In this document: positions 1 through 7,927 of the stretch, piece after piece
Layout of the letters: every line of letters begins with the position of its first letter
How positions within the stretch are numbered: the first letter of the stretch is position 1
Assembly: GCA_945828315.1 (NCBI GenBank)
Contig: CALZQA010000018.1
Coordinates: 1 to 38,100, forward strand
Direction: 5' to 3'
DNA from: an uncultured bacterium
GTDB lineage: Bacteria; Bacillota; Clostridia; Lachnospirales; Lachnospiraceae
Length of the DNA: 38,100 bases
Translations under genes and position numbers: made by a program
The notes under the pieces: generated by a model
Databases searched by the model: none
Seen by the model: only the letters and a program-made list of their open reading frames with translations
Told to the model about the DNA's origin: nothing

Positions 1-45
1 ACACACTGCATATCGTCGGCAGCGTCAGATGTGTATAAGAGACAG
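1..45 (+). other. Illumina Nextera i5 adapter contamination
   Basis: This stretch is synthetic. Bases 13-45 equal the Nextera Read 1 transposase adapter (TCGTCGGCAGCGTC followed by the Tn5 mosaic end AGATGTGTATAAGAGACAG at 27-45). Bases 5-12 read ACTGCATA, which is the Nextera i5 index known as S506/N506, and bases 1-4 (ACAC) match the end of the P5 oligo. Index and adapter are in exactly the order expected of a library molecule read end to end. Genuine genomic sequence therefore starts at about base 46. Confidence 0.97.
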
Positions 46-811
46 GTACTATATTGGGCAGCTCCCGAAGGATGAGGCACCGGCTGTCAGCATTGTTGGA
101 GGAAGAGCCTGCAGCCCTTATGGAAAAGATATCGCAAGGCGTTCCGGCAGATGTCTGGCAGCAAATGGTGTCTCCGTGATCAGCGGAATGGCGCGGGGGA
201 TTGACAGCTTTGGCCATGAGGGAGCACTGGAGGGCGGAGGAAACACCTATGCGGTTTTGGGCTGCGGGGTAAATGTAGTTTATCCGCCGGAGAACGCAGC
301 TCTTTATGAGCGCATTGCCGCACAGGGCGGCATCTTGTCCGAGTATCCCCCCGATATGGCGCCGCGTCCCGGTTTTTTTCCGATGCGTAATCGGATCATC
401 GCAGGCTTGTGCGACCTTCTGCTTATTATAGAAGCAAAAGAAAAGAGCGGATCGCTCATTACGGCAGACTGTGCGCTGGAGCAGGGAAAGGATATTTATG
501 CAGCACCGGGGCGCATTACAGATCCTTTGAGTGCGGGCTGTAACCGCCTGATCCGACAGGGGGCAGGCATCCTGCTTTCACCGGAAGAACTGACAGGCGA
601 GCTGGACTTTTTATCCGAAAAAAATAAATTGCCCCTTGAAAAGTCAGAACGCTTGGTGTATAGTTGCCTTGATTTGCATCCAAAATCAATGGAGAAGATC
701 AGCGAGGAAACTGCACTTGACATCGTGACTCTGGCTGAAATATTGTTCGCCTTGGAGGAAAAGGGGTTTGTGCAGGAAGCCTGGCAGAATCATTATATTT
801 CTGTAAACTAG
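46..811 (+). CDS. dprA: DNA processing protein DprA, 5'-truncated
   Basis: DprA/Smf binds single-stranded DNA entering the cell during natural transformation and loads RecA on it. About 255 residues of the C-terminal part remain, in frame from base 47; family members are usually near 300-370 residues, so the N-terminal part is missing because the contig ends here. The Rossmann-fold core shows SGMARGID, FPMRNRIIAGL, KSGSLITA and AAPG. A winged-helix-like tail follows (about the last 60 residues). The apparent start codon at 29 and the peptide MCIRDR come from adapter sequence and are false. The stop overlaps the topA ribosome binding site, so the two genes are probably co-transcribed. Chromosomal dprA is widespread and does not prove competence. 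Confidence 0.93.
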
Positions 812-827
812 AGGAGACAAATGGGTA

Positions 828-2903
828 ATGGCTAAATATCTGGTTATTGTGGAGTCGCCTGCAAAGGTAAAAACGATCAAAAAATTTCTGGGGAAAAATT
901 ACGAGGTGGCAGCGTCCAACGGACATGTCAGAGATCTGCCGAAAAGTCAGCTCGGTTTTAACCCGGAAAATGATTTTGAGCCGAAATATATAACGATCCG
1001 CGGAAAGGGTGATATATTAGCAAATCTGCGAAAGGAAGTAAAGAAAGCAGAGAAAATATACCTTGCAACTGACCCGGACCGCGAGGGAGAGGCAATTTCA
1101 TGGCATTTGTACCATGCCCTGAAGCTGGAGGACAAAAAAGTATACCGCATTACCTTTAATGAGATCACACAGTCTGCAGTAAAGGCATCGCTTAAGCATC
1201 CACGGGAGATCGATATGAATCTGGTCAATGCACAGCAGGCCAGACGTATGCTGGATCGTATGGTAGGCTACCGGATCAGTCCGGTGCTCTGGAGTAAGGT
1301 AAAGCGAGGACTGTCAGCAGGCCGTGTGCAGTCTGTTGCGCTGCGTCTGATCAGTGATCGTGAAAATGAGATCAATGAGTTTATCCCGGAAGAATACTGG
1401 ACTATCGATGCAGATCTTTATGTAGAAGGAGAGAAAAAGCCGCTCTGTGCAAAACTAGACACCAAAGGCGGAGAAAAGCTGGACCTCACAAATAAAAATC
1501 AGGTAGAGGCTGTCAAAAAGGAACTGGAGTCAGAGCAGTTTTTCGTGAAGGAGGTTAAAAAGGGAGAACGAATCAAAAAGGCACCCTATCCCTTCACGAC
1601 CAGTACGCTGCAACAGGAGGCATCCAAGCGCCTGAACTTTTCAACACAGAAAACAATGCGTTTAGCGCAGCAGCTCTATGAGGGGGTGGATATCAAAGGC
1701 CAGGGAACAGTCGGTATCATCACCTATCTTCGTACCGACTCTGTTCGTGTGGCAGAAGAGGCAGATACGGCAGCCAGAGCGTATATCTCGGAAAAATACG
1801 GAGCGCAGTATGCCGCGGATGCACCGAAGGAAAGTCAGTCGAAGGGAAAGATCCAGGACGCGCATGAGGCGATCCGTCCCACTGATATCACCCGCATGCC
1901 GGTGCTGATCAAAGAGTCCTTATCCAGAGATCAGTTCCGCCTTTATCAGCTGATCTGGAACCGCTTTGTGGCAAGCCGTATGAATCCGGCGCGCTATGAG
2001 ACGACATCTGTCAAGATCGGGGCAGGAGACTATCAGCTGCATGTCTCCGCATCAAAGATCGCGTTTGAGGGATTTTTATCAGTATATACGGCTGACGATG
2101 AGGAGAAGGAGGAGAGCAATGTACTCCTAGGCTCCATTGACGAAAATACGAAACTTTCTTTAAAAGAGATCGATGCAAAACAGCATTTTACGCAGCCGCA
2201 GCCGCATTTTACAGAGGCATCTCTGGTGAAGACTCTGGAGGAGCATGGGATCGGACGTCCCAGTACCTATGCGCCGACGATCACAACATTGCTGGCGCGC
2301 CGCTATGTGACAAAAGAGCAAAAAAACCTTTACATGACAGAGCTTGGTGAGGCGGTAAATTCGATCATGGTGGAGGCATTCGGAACGATCGTTGATGAGC
2401 ATTTCACTGCAAACATGGAGTCTCTGCTTGATATGGTCGAGGAGGGAAAAGTACAGTGGAAGACGATCATCAGCAACTTCTATCCGGATCTGGAAGAAGC
2501 GGTTGCCGAGGCGGAAAAGAAGCTGGAAAAAGTGGAGATCGCCGATGAGGTGACGGATGTCATCTGTGAGGAATGCGGTCGGAATATGGTCATCAAGTAC
2601 GGACCGCATGGTAAATTTCTGGCATGCCCCGGTTTTCCGGACTGTCGCAACACCAAGCCTTATCTTGAAAAGATCGGAGTGCCGTGTCCTGTCTGCGGTA
2701 AGGAGATCGTGTTGCGGAAGACAAAGAAGGGCAGACGCTATTACGGCTGTGAGAATAATCCTGAATGTGATTTTATGTCATGGGCAAAGCCGGTGGCAAA
2801 GAAGTGTCCGAACTGCGGCGGATATATGGTAGAAAAGGGCAGCAAGCTTGTTTGTGCCGATGCGCAGTGCGGTTATGTGGAAGTAAAATCAAAAGAAAAC
2901 TAA
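828..2903 (+). CDS. topA: DNA topoisomerase I
   Basis: Type IA topoisomerase that relaxes negative supercoils by nicking one strand through a tyrosine phosphodiester. The 691-residue protein has the usual bacterial length. It begins MAKYLVIVESPAKVKTI, carries the Toprim acidic motif DPDREGEA (D82, D84, E86) and the active-site tyrosine at Y300 in ITYLRTDS. The C-terminal part (from about 575) holds three cysteine-rich zinc-ribbon repeats (CEECG, CPVCG, CPNCG). A GAGGAGA ribosome binding site at 811-817 precedes the ATG. An out-of-frame ATG at 821 is ignored. It lies 16 bp after dprA and ends just before a hairpin terminator. The dprA-topA pairing is the conserved Firmicutes arrangement. Confidence 0.97.
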   Translation: MAKYLVIVESPAKVKTIKKFLGKNYEVAASNGHVRDLPKSQLGFNPENDFEPKYITIRGKGDILANLRKEVKKAEKIYLATDPDREGEAISWHLYHALKLEDKKVYRITFNEITQSAVKASLKHPREIDMNLVNAQQARRMLDRMVGYRISPVLWSKVKRGLSAGRVQSVALRLISDRENEINEFIPEEYWTIDADLYVEGEKKPLCAKLDTKGGEKLDLTNKNQVEAVKKELESEQFFVKEVKKGERIKKAPYPFTTSTLQQEASKRLNFSTQKTMRLAQQLYEGVDIKGQGTVGIITYLRTDSVRVAEEADTAARAYISEKYGAQYAADAPKESQSKGKIQDAHEAIRPTDITRMPVLIKESLSRDQFRLYQLIWNRFVASRMNPARYETTSVKIGAGDYQLHVSASKIAFEGFLSVYTADDEEKEESNVLLGSIDENTKLSLKEIDAKQHFTQPQPHFTEASLVKTLEEHGIGRPSTYAPTITTLLARRYVTKEQKNLYMTELGEAVNSIMVEAFGTIVDEHFTANMESLLDMVEEGKVQWKTIISNFYPDLEEAVAEAEKKLEKVEIADEVTDVICEECGRNMVIKYGPHGKFLACPGFPDCRNTKPYLEKIGVPCPVCGKEIVLRKTKKGRRYYGCENNPECDFMSWAKPVAKKCPNCGGYMVEKGSKLVCADAQCGYVEVKSKEN

Positions 2904-2920
2904 AATATTTCAATTTTACA

Positions 2921-2949
2921 TTGAATTTTCAGAAAAATGGGTGTATGAT
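2921..2949 (+). promoter_or_regulatory. Probable sigma-A promoter of codY
   Basis: A -35 element TTGAAT (2921-2926) and a -10 element TATGAT (2944-2949) are separated by exactly 17 bp, giving a start near 2956 and a leader of about 60 nt before codY. The -10 sits in the upstream arm of the topA terminator hairpin, and the CodY box covers the -35 and spacer. The match is good but not perfect (4/6 and 5/6), so this is inference from sequence. Confidence 0.6.
2924..2938 (+). promoter_or_regulatory. CodY box (autoregulatory operator)
   Basis: AATTTTCAGAAAAAT matches 14 of 15 positions of the established CodY box AATTTTCWGAAAATT. It overlaps the -35 and spacer of the promoter reading into codY. 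Binding of CodY loaded with branched-chain amino acids or GTP would block RNA polymerase there, so codY is probably self-repressing. Confidence 0.75.
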
Positions 2950-2969
2950 TTCCATACATCCATTTTTTT
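2933..2969 (+). terminator. Rho-independent terminator of topA
   Basis: ATGGGTGTATG (2937-2947) pairs with CATACATCCAT (2953-2963) around the 5-nt loop ATTTC, with one G-T pair. Flanking A residues on the left and a run of seven T on the right lengthen the stem and give the U-tract. It closes the dprA-topA transcript and physically overlaps the codY promoter. Confidence 0.75.
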
Positions 2970-3015
2970 GCATATGATGCAGAGAGAATGTAGTGTAATG
3001 AAAGGAAGACAAGTT

Positions 3016-3798
3016 ATGAGCGTACAGCTTCTGGACAAGACGAGAAAAATCAACAAGCTGCTGCACAACAATAATTCTTCAAAGGTCGTATTCAACGATA
3101 TCTGTGAAGTGCTGACAGACATTCTGGACTCCAATATACTTGTGATCAGCAAAAAAGGAAAGGTGCTGGGTGCCAGCCAGTCTGTTGACACGAGAGAATT
3201 GAGCGAGTTGATCGTGGATGAAGTAGGCGGTTTCATTGATCCGATGCTCAATGAGCGACTGCTCGGCATTCTGTCAACAAAGGAGAATGTGAATCTGGAG
3301 ACACTCGGTTTTGTGACAGACATTAAGAATTATTCCGCAATCATCGCACCCATTGATATCGCAGGAGAACGCCTGGGCACGCTGTTTGTTTACCGCATGG
3401 AGCAGAGTTATGATATTGATGACATCATATTGACGGAGTACGGAACAACAGTGGTGGGGTTGGAAATGCTGCGGTCTGTCAATGAGGAGAGTGCGGAGGA
3501 AAGCCGTAAGATACAGATTGTTAAATCAGCGATCTCAACGTTGTCTTTCTCGGAGCTTGAGGCGATCATACATATTTTTGACGAACTTGGCGGAAAAGAA
3601 GGCATTCTTGTGGCGAGCAAGATCGCAGACCGTGTAGGCATCACCCGATCGGTGATCGTGAATGCACTTCGTAAGTTTGAGAGTGCGGGCGTGATCGAAT
3701 CCAGATCCTCCGGCATGCGCGGAACGTATATCAAGGTGCTCAATGATGTTGTTTTTGACGAACTGGATAAGATCAAAAAGGAGCAGAAGCACAACTAG
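3016..3798 (+). CDS. codY: GTP- and branched-chain amino acid-sensing transcriptional regulator CodY
   Basis: Global repressor that binds DNA when GTP and isoleucine, leucine or valine are plentiful; in Bacillus it also restrains motility genes. The protein is 260 residues, as in Bacillus (259), when started at the ATG at 3016 after AAAGGAAG (3000-3007). An in-frame GTG at 2941 would add a peptide translated from the promoter/terminator and is rejected. The N-terminal half is the GAF ligand domain. The C-terminal winged helix (about 200-222) has the hallmark GITRSVIVNALRKFESAGVIE and then GMRGTYIKVLND. It sits immediately upstream of flgB, as in B. subtilis, with its own terminator between them. 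Confidence 0.97.
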   Translation: MSVQLLDKTRKINKLLHNNNSSKVVFNDICEVLTDILDSNILVISKKGKVLGASQSVDTRELSELIVDEVGGFIDPMLNERLLGILSTKENVNLETLGFVTDIKNYSAIIAPIDIAGERLGTLFVYRMEQSYDIDDIILTEYGTTVVGLEMLRSVNEESAEESRKIQIVKSAISTLSFSELEAIIHIFDELGGKEGILVASKIADRVGITRSVIVNALRKFESAGVIESRSSGMRGTYIKVLNDVVFDELDKIKKEQKHN

Positions 3799-3834
3799 AT
3801 ATTGTGGTCCGACGAACGGAATCGTGCGGAAAGT

Positions 3835-3867
3835 AAAAGGATTTACCGTAGTGTAGATCCTTTTTTT
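3835..3867 (+). terminator. Rho-independent terminator of codY
   Basis: AAAGGATTTAC (3836-3846) pairs with GTAGATCCTTT (3853-3863), with one T-G pair and a 6-nt loop, and runs into seven T (3861-3867). It separates codY from the fla/che cluster, so the latter needs its own promoter. Confidence 0.8.
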
Positions 3868-3895
3868 GCATTTAATTTTGTTCACAGAACGGCAA

Positions 3896-3958
3896 TATCT
3901 TGTGCATAAGGCGACAAAAAAGTACAAGATTATGTAAAAAGTGACAAAAAAGTCTTGT
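3896..3958. repeat. Repeated motifs upstream of the fla/che promoter
   Basis: Two copies of G(C/T)GACAAAAAAGT lie at 3911-3923 and 3941-3953, 30 bp apart. TATCTTGT (3896-3903) is inverted relative to ACAAGAT (3924-3930), and another TCTTGT occurs at 3953-3958. The spacing of about three helical turns and the position just upstream of, and running into, the candidate -35 suggest binding sites for an unidentified regulator. No CodY box was seen here. Confidence 0.5.
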
Positions 3959-3982
3959 GTTTTTTTTGAAATAAATTATACT
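3955..3982 (+). promoter_or_regulatory. Probable sigma-A promoter of the fla/che operon
   Basis: TTGTGT (3955-3960), a 16-bp AT-rich spacer and TATACT (3977-3982) would start transcription near 3990, about 48 nt before flgB. The -10 is good (5/6) and the -35 weak (3/6), which would fit an activator-dependent promoter. No sigma-28-type GCCGATAA is present here. The alternative -35 TTGAAA at 3966-3971 has no -10 at normal spacing. Confidence 0.5.
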
Positions 3983-4002
3983 AGAAATAGTAGATAGGTG
4001 TA

Positions 4003-4020
4003 CTGTGCGTATTTGCGCAG
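4003..4020 (+). promoter_or_regulatory. Hairpin in the flgB leader
   Basis: CTGTGCG (4003-4009) and TGCGCAG (4014-4020) can pair around TATT with two G-T pairs. It ends 2 nt before the AAAGGAG ribosome binding site (4023-4029) of flgB and could affect initiation or RNA stability. There is no U-tract, so it is not a terminator. Confidence 0.4.
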
Positions 4021-4037
4021 GGAAAGGAGTAGAAAAT

Positions 4038-4436
4038 ATGATTCAGAGTAATGCTTACAGCTACATCAATGTGCTGGACAAGGCCTTGGATGCCAGCAAC
4101 CTGCGCGAGACCGTGATCACAAACAATCTTGCGAATGTGAATACACCCGGCTACAAGCGGCGCGAGGTGGATTTTGAGAGCCTTCTGCAGCAGGAGCTGG
4201 ATAAGGTAAAATGGAATTCGCTGGACGAGAAGATCGAAGATGTTGAGCTGGGACATCTGGAGGCAGGTGTACATTTTGATATGCAGGCATACGGATATAA
4301 TTACCGGCTGGACGGCAATAACGTGGATGTGGACGTGGAGAACGTGGAGCTTGCTTCCGAGCAGCTTCGCTATCAGCTTCTTGCCGACAGTGTGACGCAG
4401 GAGTTTTCCAGATTACAGACAGCGATCGGCAAGTAA
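4038..4436 (+). CDS. flgB: Flagellar basal-body rod protein FlgB
   Basis: Proximal rod subunit that connects the MS ring to the axial rod. It is exported by the flagellar type III system. The 132-residue protein has the usual length, the rod/hook N-terminal motif NNLANVNTPGYKRREVDF and a C-terminal helical part ending in the SRLQTAIG region. The ATG at 4038 follows AAAGGAG at 8-nt spacing; the upstream in-frame codon at 4005 lies in the leader hairpin region and is rejected. It is the first gene of the fla/che operon, 32 bp before flgC. Confidence 0.95.
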   Translation: MIQSNAYSYINVLDKALDASNLRETVITNNLANVNTPGYKRREVDFESLLQQELDKVKWNSLDEKIEDVELGHLEAGVHFDMQAYGYNYRLDGNNVDVDVENVELASEQLRYQLLADSVTQEFSRLQTAIGK

Positions 4437-4468
4437 AGCTGAACGGATACAGACAGGAGGAATAACAG

Positions 4469-4912
4469 ATGGGATTATTTCAATCATTTGATATCAGTGC
4501 GTCCGGCATGACTGCAGAGCGCTTTCGGACAGATATTATTGCACAGAATATCGCAAATGTGAACACGACACGTACCGAGGACGGAACCCCTTACCGCAGA
4601 AAGGTCGTTACGTTTGCAGAAAAGCGTTCCACGCCGTTTCAGGAGATGCTTGAAGGGCAGTATAGGAACTTTAAGGGAACCGGAGTAAAAGTAACTTCGG
4701 TAAAGGATGATACCACAAGCGATTATATCATGGAGTATGATCCGTCACATCCGGATGCGGATGAGAATGGGTATGTGTCCTATCCGAATGTCAATATTGT
4801 GACAGAGATGACGAATCTGATCGATGCCAGCCGCGGCTATGAGGCAAATGCGACTGCGTTTGAGGCAAGTAAGGCAATTGCGCAGGCGGGCATCCAGATC
4901 GGTAAGAGTTAA
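4469..4912 (+). CDS. flgC: Flagellar basal-body rod protein FlgC
   Basis: Second proximal rod subunit. The 147 residues match the family. The N-terminal rod domain is visible (FDISASGMTAERFRTD, then AQNIANVNTT), and the C-terminal rod/hook motif is YPNVNIVTEMTNLIDASRGYE broken up by variable residues. An AGGAGGAA ribosome binding site precedes the ATG. It follows flgB by 32 bp and is 13 bp before fliE, the standard flgB-flgC-fliE order. Confidence 0.95.
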   Translation: MGLFQSFDISASGMTAERFRTDIIAQNIANVNTTRTEDGTPYRRKVVTFAEKRSTPFQEMLEGQYRNFKGTGVKVTSVKDDTTSDYIMEYDPSHPDADENGYVSYPNVNIVTEMTNLIDASRGYEANATAFEASKAIAQAGIQIGKS

Positions 4913-4925
4913 GGAGGCATAGCAG

Positions 4926-5231
4926 ATGGATATTTCATCGATCCGTAATATACAGTCTAATGCTGTGGCTCAGGCGGCGCAGCAGACGAAGGTGGATGGT
5001 GACAGTACGTTTGATTCTATCTTTTCAACGGCGCTTGGTATGTTGGATGAGACGAACCAACTGCAGAATACCGCAGAGTCTCTGGAAATCCAGTTTGCGC
5101 TGGGATTGGCGGACAATACACATGATCTGCAGATCGCACAGAAGAAGGCAAACACTGCGCTCGCTTATACGGTGGCGGTGCGCGATAAGGTGTTAGAGGC
5201 ATACAACAGCATCATGAACATGCAGATGTGA
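4926..5231 (+). CDS. fliE: Flagellar hook-basal body complex protein FliE
   Basis: Small adaptor between the MS ring and the rod, exported early and needed for rod assembly. It has 101 residues, the usual size. The family pattern is visible: a variable N-terminus, a helix with ETNQLQNTAESLEIQFALG, and the conserved C-terminus LAYTVAVRDKVLEAYNSIM. AAGGAGG overlaps the end of flgC and gives strong translation initiation. It lies in the usual place before fliF. Confidence 0.93.
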   Translation: MDISSIRNIQSNAVAQAAQQTKVDGDSTFDSIFSTALGMLDETNQLQNTAESLEIQFALGLADNTHDLQIAQKKANTALAYTVAVRDKVLEAYNSIMNMQM

Positions 5232-5291
5232 TTCATAAGAGCCGCGTAATCGAGCGGAGTCTCTGAATTATGATTGAGAGGAGATAAAACC

Positions 5292-6893
5292 ATGCAGGAA
5301 CGGTTGAGACAGCTTTTGGAGCGAATCATAGACTGGTGGAAAAAATTTAACAGAAAACAGCAGATCCTCCTGATCAGCGTTGTGGCAGTGGTCGCGATCG
5401 CGATCGGACTGACGGCGTTTATTATGACGCGTCCCAAAATGATCGAGCTGACGTCCTGCGAGGATACGAAGCAGGCCGGAGAGGTGAAACAGCTTCTGAC
5501 AGATAATGACATTGCCTATGAGGTCAGCAATGACGGACTGGTGTTTACGATCCATGCGGAGGACGAGGCGAATGCGCGTATCCTGCTGGGATCAAACAGC
5601 CTGCCGGTGAGCGGTTTTACGATCGATGATGCATTAAACGGCAGTTTCACAACAACTGAAGCGGACAAAGACCGCCGTTATCAGGTTTATCTGGAGCAGG
5701 AACTGAAGGATACGATAGAAGTACTGGATAACGTCAAAGAGGCGAAGATCCGTATGAATATTCCGACAGATGACGGTACGCTGATCGCGCAAAAAGAGCC
5801 TACTTATGTGGCAGTCGTTCTGGATCTGGACGGTGAGATGGATGAGGAGCAGGCAGCCGGACTGGCGAGACTGGTGGCAGTGGCTGTCGGCAATGACAAT
5901 ACCGATGAGATCACGATCATGGATACGCAGAACAATACACTGTTTGCGGGCGGCGATGAAACGACCACGATCGGAGCGGCAAACTCTCAGCTGTCGTTAC
6001 GCCAGAAGTATGAGCAGGCGATCAAAAAGAGCGTCAAGGATGTCATGATCGGCACGGAACTTTACAATAATGTAGAGGTCGGCATGAATCTTGATATGAA
6101 TTTTGACAATGTTGAGATGACCAACCACGAGTTTTATGCACCGGAAGGACAGTCCCAGGGCTATCTGGATTCCGAGCAGTCCTATGAGTCGAATGCAGTC
6201 GGAGGACTGGCAGCGCCTCCCGGAACAGATTCCAACGATGAAAACTCCTATGTTATGGAGAACGGTGACTATACAGAGTCTTCCGTCAATGAGATCAAAA
6301 AGGATTATCTTCTGAGCGAGCGGCTGACAAAGACGAATGGTGGGGCAGGAAAGATCAATTATGACACCTCCTCTGTTTCCGTGGTGGCTACTACATATGT
6401 GACCTACAATGAAGATACGATGAGAGCGACCGGACAGTTGGATGGTACGACTTTTGAGGAATTCAAGGCAAACAATTCTGCCCGTGTCAAGACAGATGTG
6501 GATCAGGATTTTTACCAGCTGGTTTCAAATGCGACTGGTTTTCCGGCAGAGAATATTTCGATTGTTGCATATGAAGTACCGGTGTTCCAGTATTCGACCG
6601 GAAGCGGGCGGACAATGGCAGACTATTTTCAGATCTTGCTTGCAGTGCTGATCTTTGCACTGCTTGGATATGTGGTATTCCGTAGTACCAGAAAAGAGCA
6701 GATTCAGGAGCTGGAGCCGGAATTGTCGGTGGAATCACTGCTTGCCTCCACCAGAGAGAACGAGAGCGATATGGAAGATATTGCTTACTCTGAGAAATCC
6801 GAGGCACGATTATTGATCGAGAAATTTGTTGACGAAAAGCCGGAGGCTGTCGCATCACTGCTTCGCAACTGGCTGAATGAGGACTGGGATTAA
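5292..6893 (+). CDS. fliF: Flagellar MS-ring protein FliF
   Basis: Forms the membrane-embedded MS ring on which the motor is built. With the ATG at 5292 (after GAGAGGAGA) the protein has 533 residues. An in-frame TTG at 5274 is rejected because the ribosome binding site lies inside that extension. Membrane segments lie at about 24-44 (QQILLISVVAVVAIAIG) and 444-463 (YFQILLAVLIFALLGYVVF). The periplasmic ring-building motif domains lie between them. The C-terminal EKFVDEKPEAVASLLRNWL is the FliG-binding helix. A 60-bp gap before it contains a small inverted repeat (CCGC...GCGG). fliG follows by 26 bp. Confidence 0.96.
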   Translation: MQERLRQLLERIIDWWKKFNRKQQILLISVVAVVAIAIGLTAFIMTRPKMIELTSCEDTKQAGEVKQLLTDNDIAYEVSNDGLVFTIHAEDEANARILLGSNSLPVSGFTIDDALNGSFTTTEADKDRRYQVYLEQELKDTIEVLDNVKEAKIRMNIPTDDGTLIAQKEPTYVAVVLDLDGEMDEEQAAGLARLVAVAVGNDNTDEITIMDTQNNTLFAGGDETTTIGAANSQLSLRQKYEQAIKKSVKDVMIGTELYNNVEVGMNLDMNFDNVEMTNHEFYAPEGQSQGYLDSEQSYESNAVGGLAAPPGTDSNDENSYVMENGDYTESSVNEIKKDYLLSERLTKTNGGAGKINYDTSSVSVVATTYVTYNEDTMRATGQLDGTTFEEFKANNSARVKTDVDQDFYQLVSNATGFPAENISIVAYEVPVFQYSTGSGRTMADYFQILLAVLIFALLGYVVFRSTRKEQIQELEPELSVESLLASTRENESDMEDIAYSEKSEARLLIEKFVDEKPEAVASLLRNWLNEDWD

Positions 6894-6919
6894 ATTCTTG
6901 GCTTGGGAGATTATAGTTC

Positions 6920-7927
6920 ATGGCAAACGAAGAATATTCCGGCGTCCAGAAAGCGGCGATCCTCCTGATCGCGCTTGGACCGGAAAAATCAGCAAACATT
7001 TTCAAACACCTCAAAGAGGATGAGATCGAGGAACTGACGCTTGAGATCGCCAATACCAGAAGTGTATCTCCGCAGACAAAGGAGGCTGTGCTGGAGGAGT
7101 TCTATCAGGTGTGTCTGGCACAGCAGTATATTGCAGAGGGCGGTATCGGATACGCGAAGGAACTGCTGGATAAGGCTCTCGGTGAGGAACAGGCACAGAT
7201 CGTGATCACCAAGTTGACTGCGTCTCTACAAGTGCGCCCGTTTGAGTTTGTCCGCAAGACGGATCCTTCTCAGGTGCTCAACTTTATCCAGGATGAGCAT
7301 CCGCAGACGATCGCGATGATCCTTTCGTATTTATCATCAAGTCAGGCGGCAATGATCCTCGGATCTCTCGCACCGGAAAAACAGGCAGATGTAGCAAAAC
7401 GTATCGCGCTGATGGATCGTACATCACCGGATGTCATCAAGGAGGTTGAGAGTGTGCTGGAGCGCAAGTTGGCATCTCTGGCAAATCAGGATTACACGAT
7501 CGTCGGTGGTGTGGATGCGATCGTAAATATTTTGAACACGGTAGACCGTGGAACAGAAAAGCATATCATGGAGTCACTGGAGATCGAGGAGCCGGAGCTG
7601 GCAGACGAGATCCGCAAAAAGATGTTTGTATTCGAGGATATCCTGCTGCTTGATGACCGCGCGATCCAGCGTGTGCTGCGTGACGTTGACAATAATGATC
7701 TGGAGATCGCTTTGAAGGGTTCCAATGAGGAAGTAAAGAGTGTTGTACTGAAGAATCTGTCCAAGCGTCTGGCTGCCATGATCGAGGAGGATATCGAGTT
7801 CATGGGACCGGTTCGTATGAAGGATGTAGAGGAAGCACAGCAGAAGATCGTTGCGATCATCCGCAAGTTGGAGGATTCTGCTGAGATCGTCATTTCAAGA
7901 GGCGGAGGTGACGAGGTAATTGTCTGA
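6920..7927 (+). CDS. fliG: Flagellar motor switch protein FliG
   Basis: Rotor protein that contacts FliF, FliM and the MotA stator, converting stator motion into rotation. The 335 residues match the family. The N-terminal FliF-binding domain starts at SGVQKAAILLIALGPEKSA. The middle domain has the EHPQTIAMILSYL motif. The C-terminal torque helix with charged residues is at FVFEDILLLDDRAIQRVLRD. The ribosome binding site (TTGGGAGATT) is weaker than that of neighbouring genes. Its last codons overlap the fliH start by 8 nt, so FliH translation is probably coupled to FliG. Confidence 0.97.
   Translation: MANEEYSGVQKAAILLIALGPEKSANIFKHLKEDEIEELTLEIANTRSVSPQTKEAVLEEFYQVCLAQQYIAEGGIGYAKELLDKALGEEQAQIVITKLTASLQVRPFEFVRKTDPSQVLNFIQDEHPQTIAMILSYLSSSQAAMILGSLAPEKQADVAKRIALMDRTSPDVIKEVESVLERKLASLANQDYTIVGGVDAIVNILNTVDRGTEKHIMESLEIEEPELADEIRKKMFVFEDILLLDDRAIQRVLRDVDNNDLEIALKGSNEEVKSVVLKNLSKRLAAMIEEDIEFMGPVRMKDVEEAQQKIVAIIRKLEDSAEIVISRGGGDEVIV

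Noticed and set aside
29-46. Apparent ATG start and first residues of DprA (MCIRDR)
   Set aside because: Translated from the Nextera adapter, not from genomic DNA.
2160-2609. 149-residue minus-strand frame inside topA
   Set aside because: Shadow of topA; composition is not that of a real protein.
2941-3015. GTG start giving a 25-residue N-terminal extension of CodY
   Set aside because: The extension lies in the terminator and promoter region; the ATG at 3016 has a ribosome binding site and gives the normal CodY length.
3876-3890. AATTTTGTTCACAGA as a second CodY box before flgB
   Set aside because: Only the first half resembles the box; too many mismatches to CodY consensus.
5242-5265. Inverted repeat CCGC...GCGG before fliF
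   Set aside because: Short stem without U-tract; not convincing as a terminator or regulatory element.
5276-5291. Upstream in-frame TTG (5274) as fliF start
   Set aside because: The ribosome binding site lies within this extension and fits the ATG at 5292.
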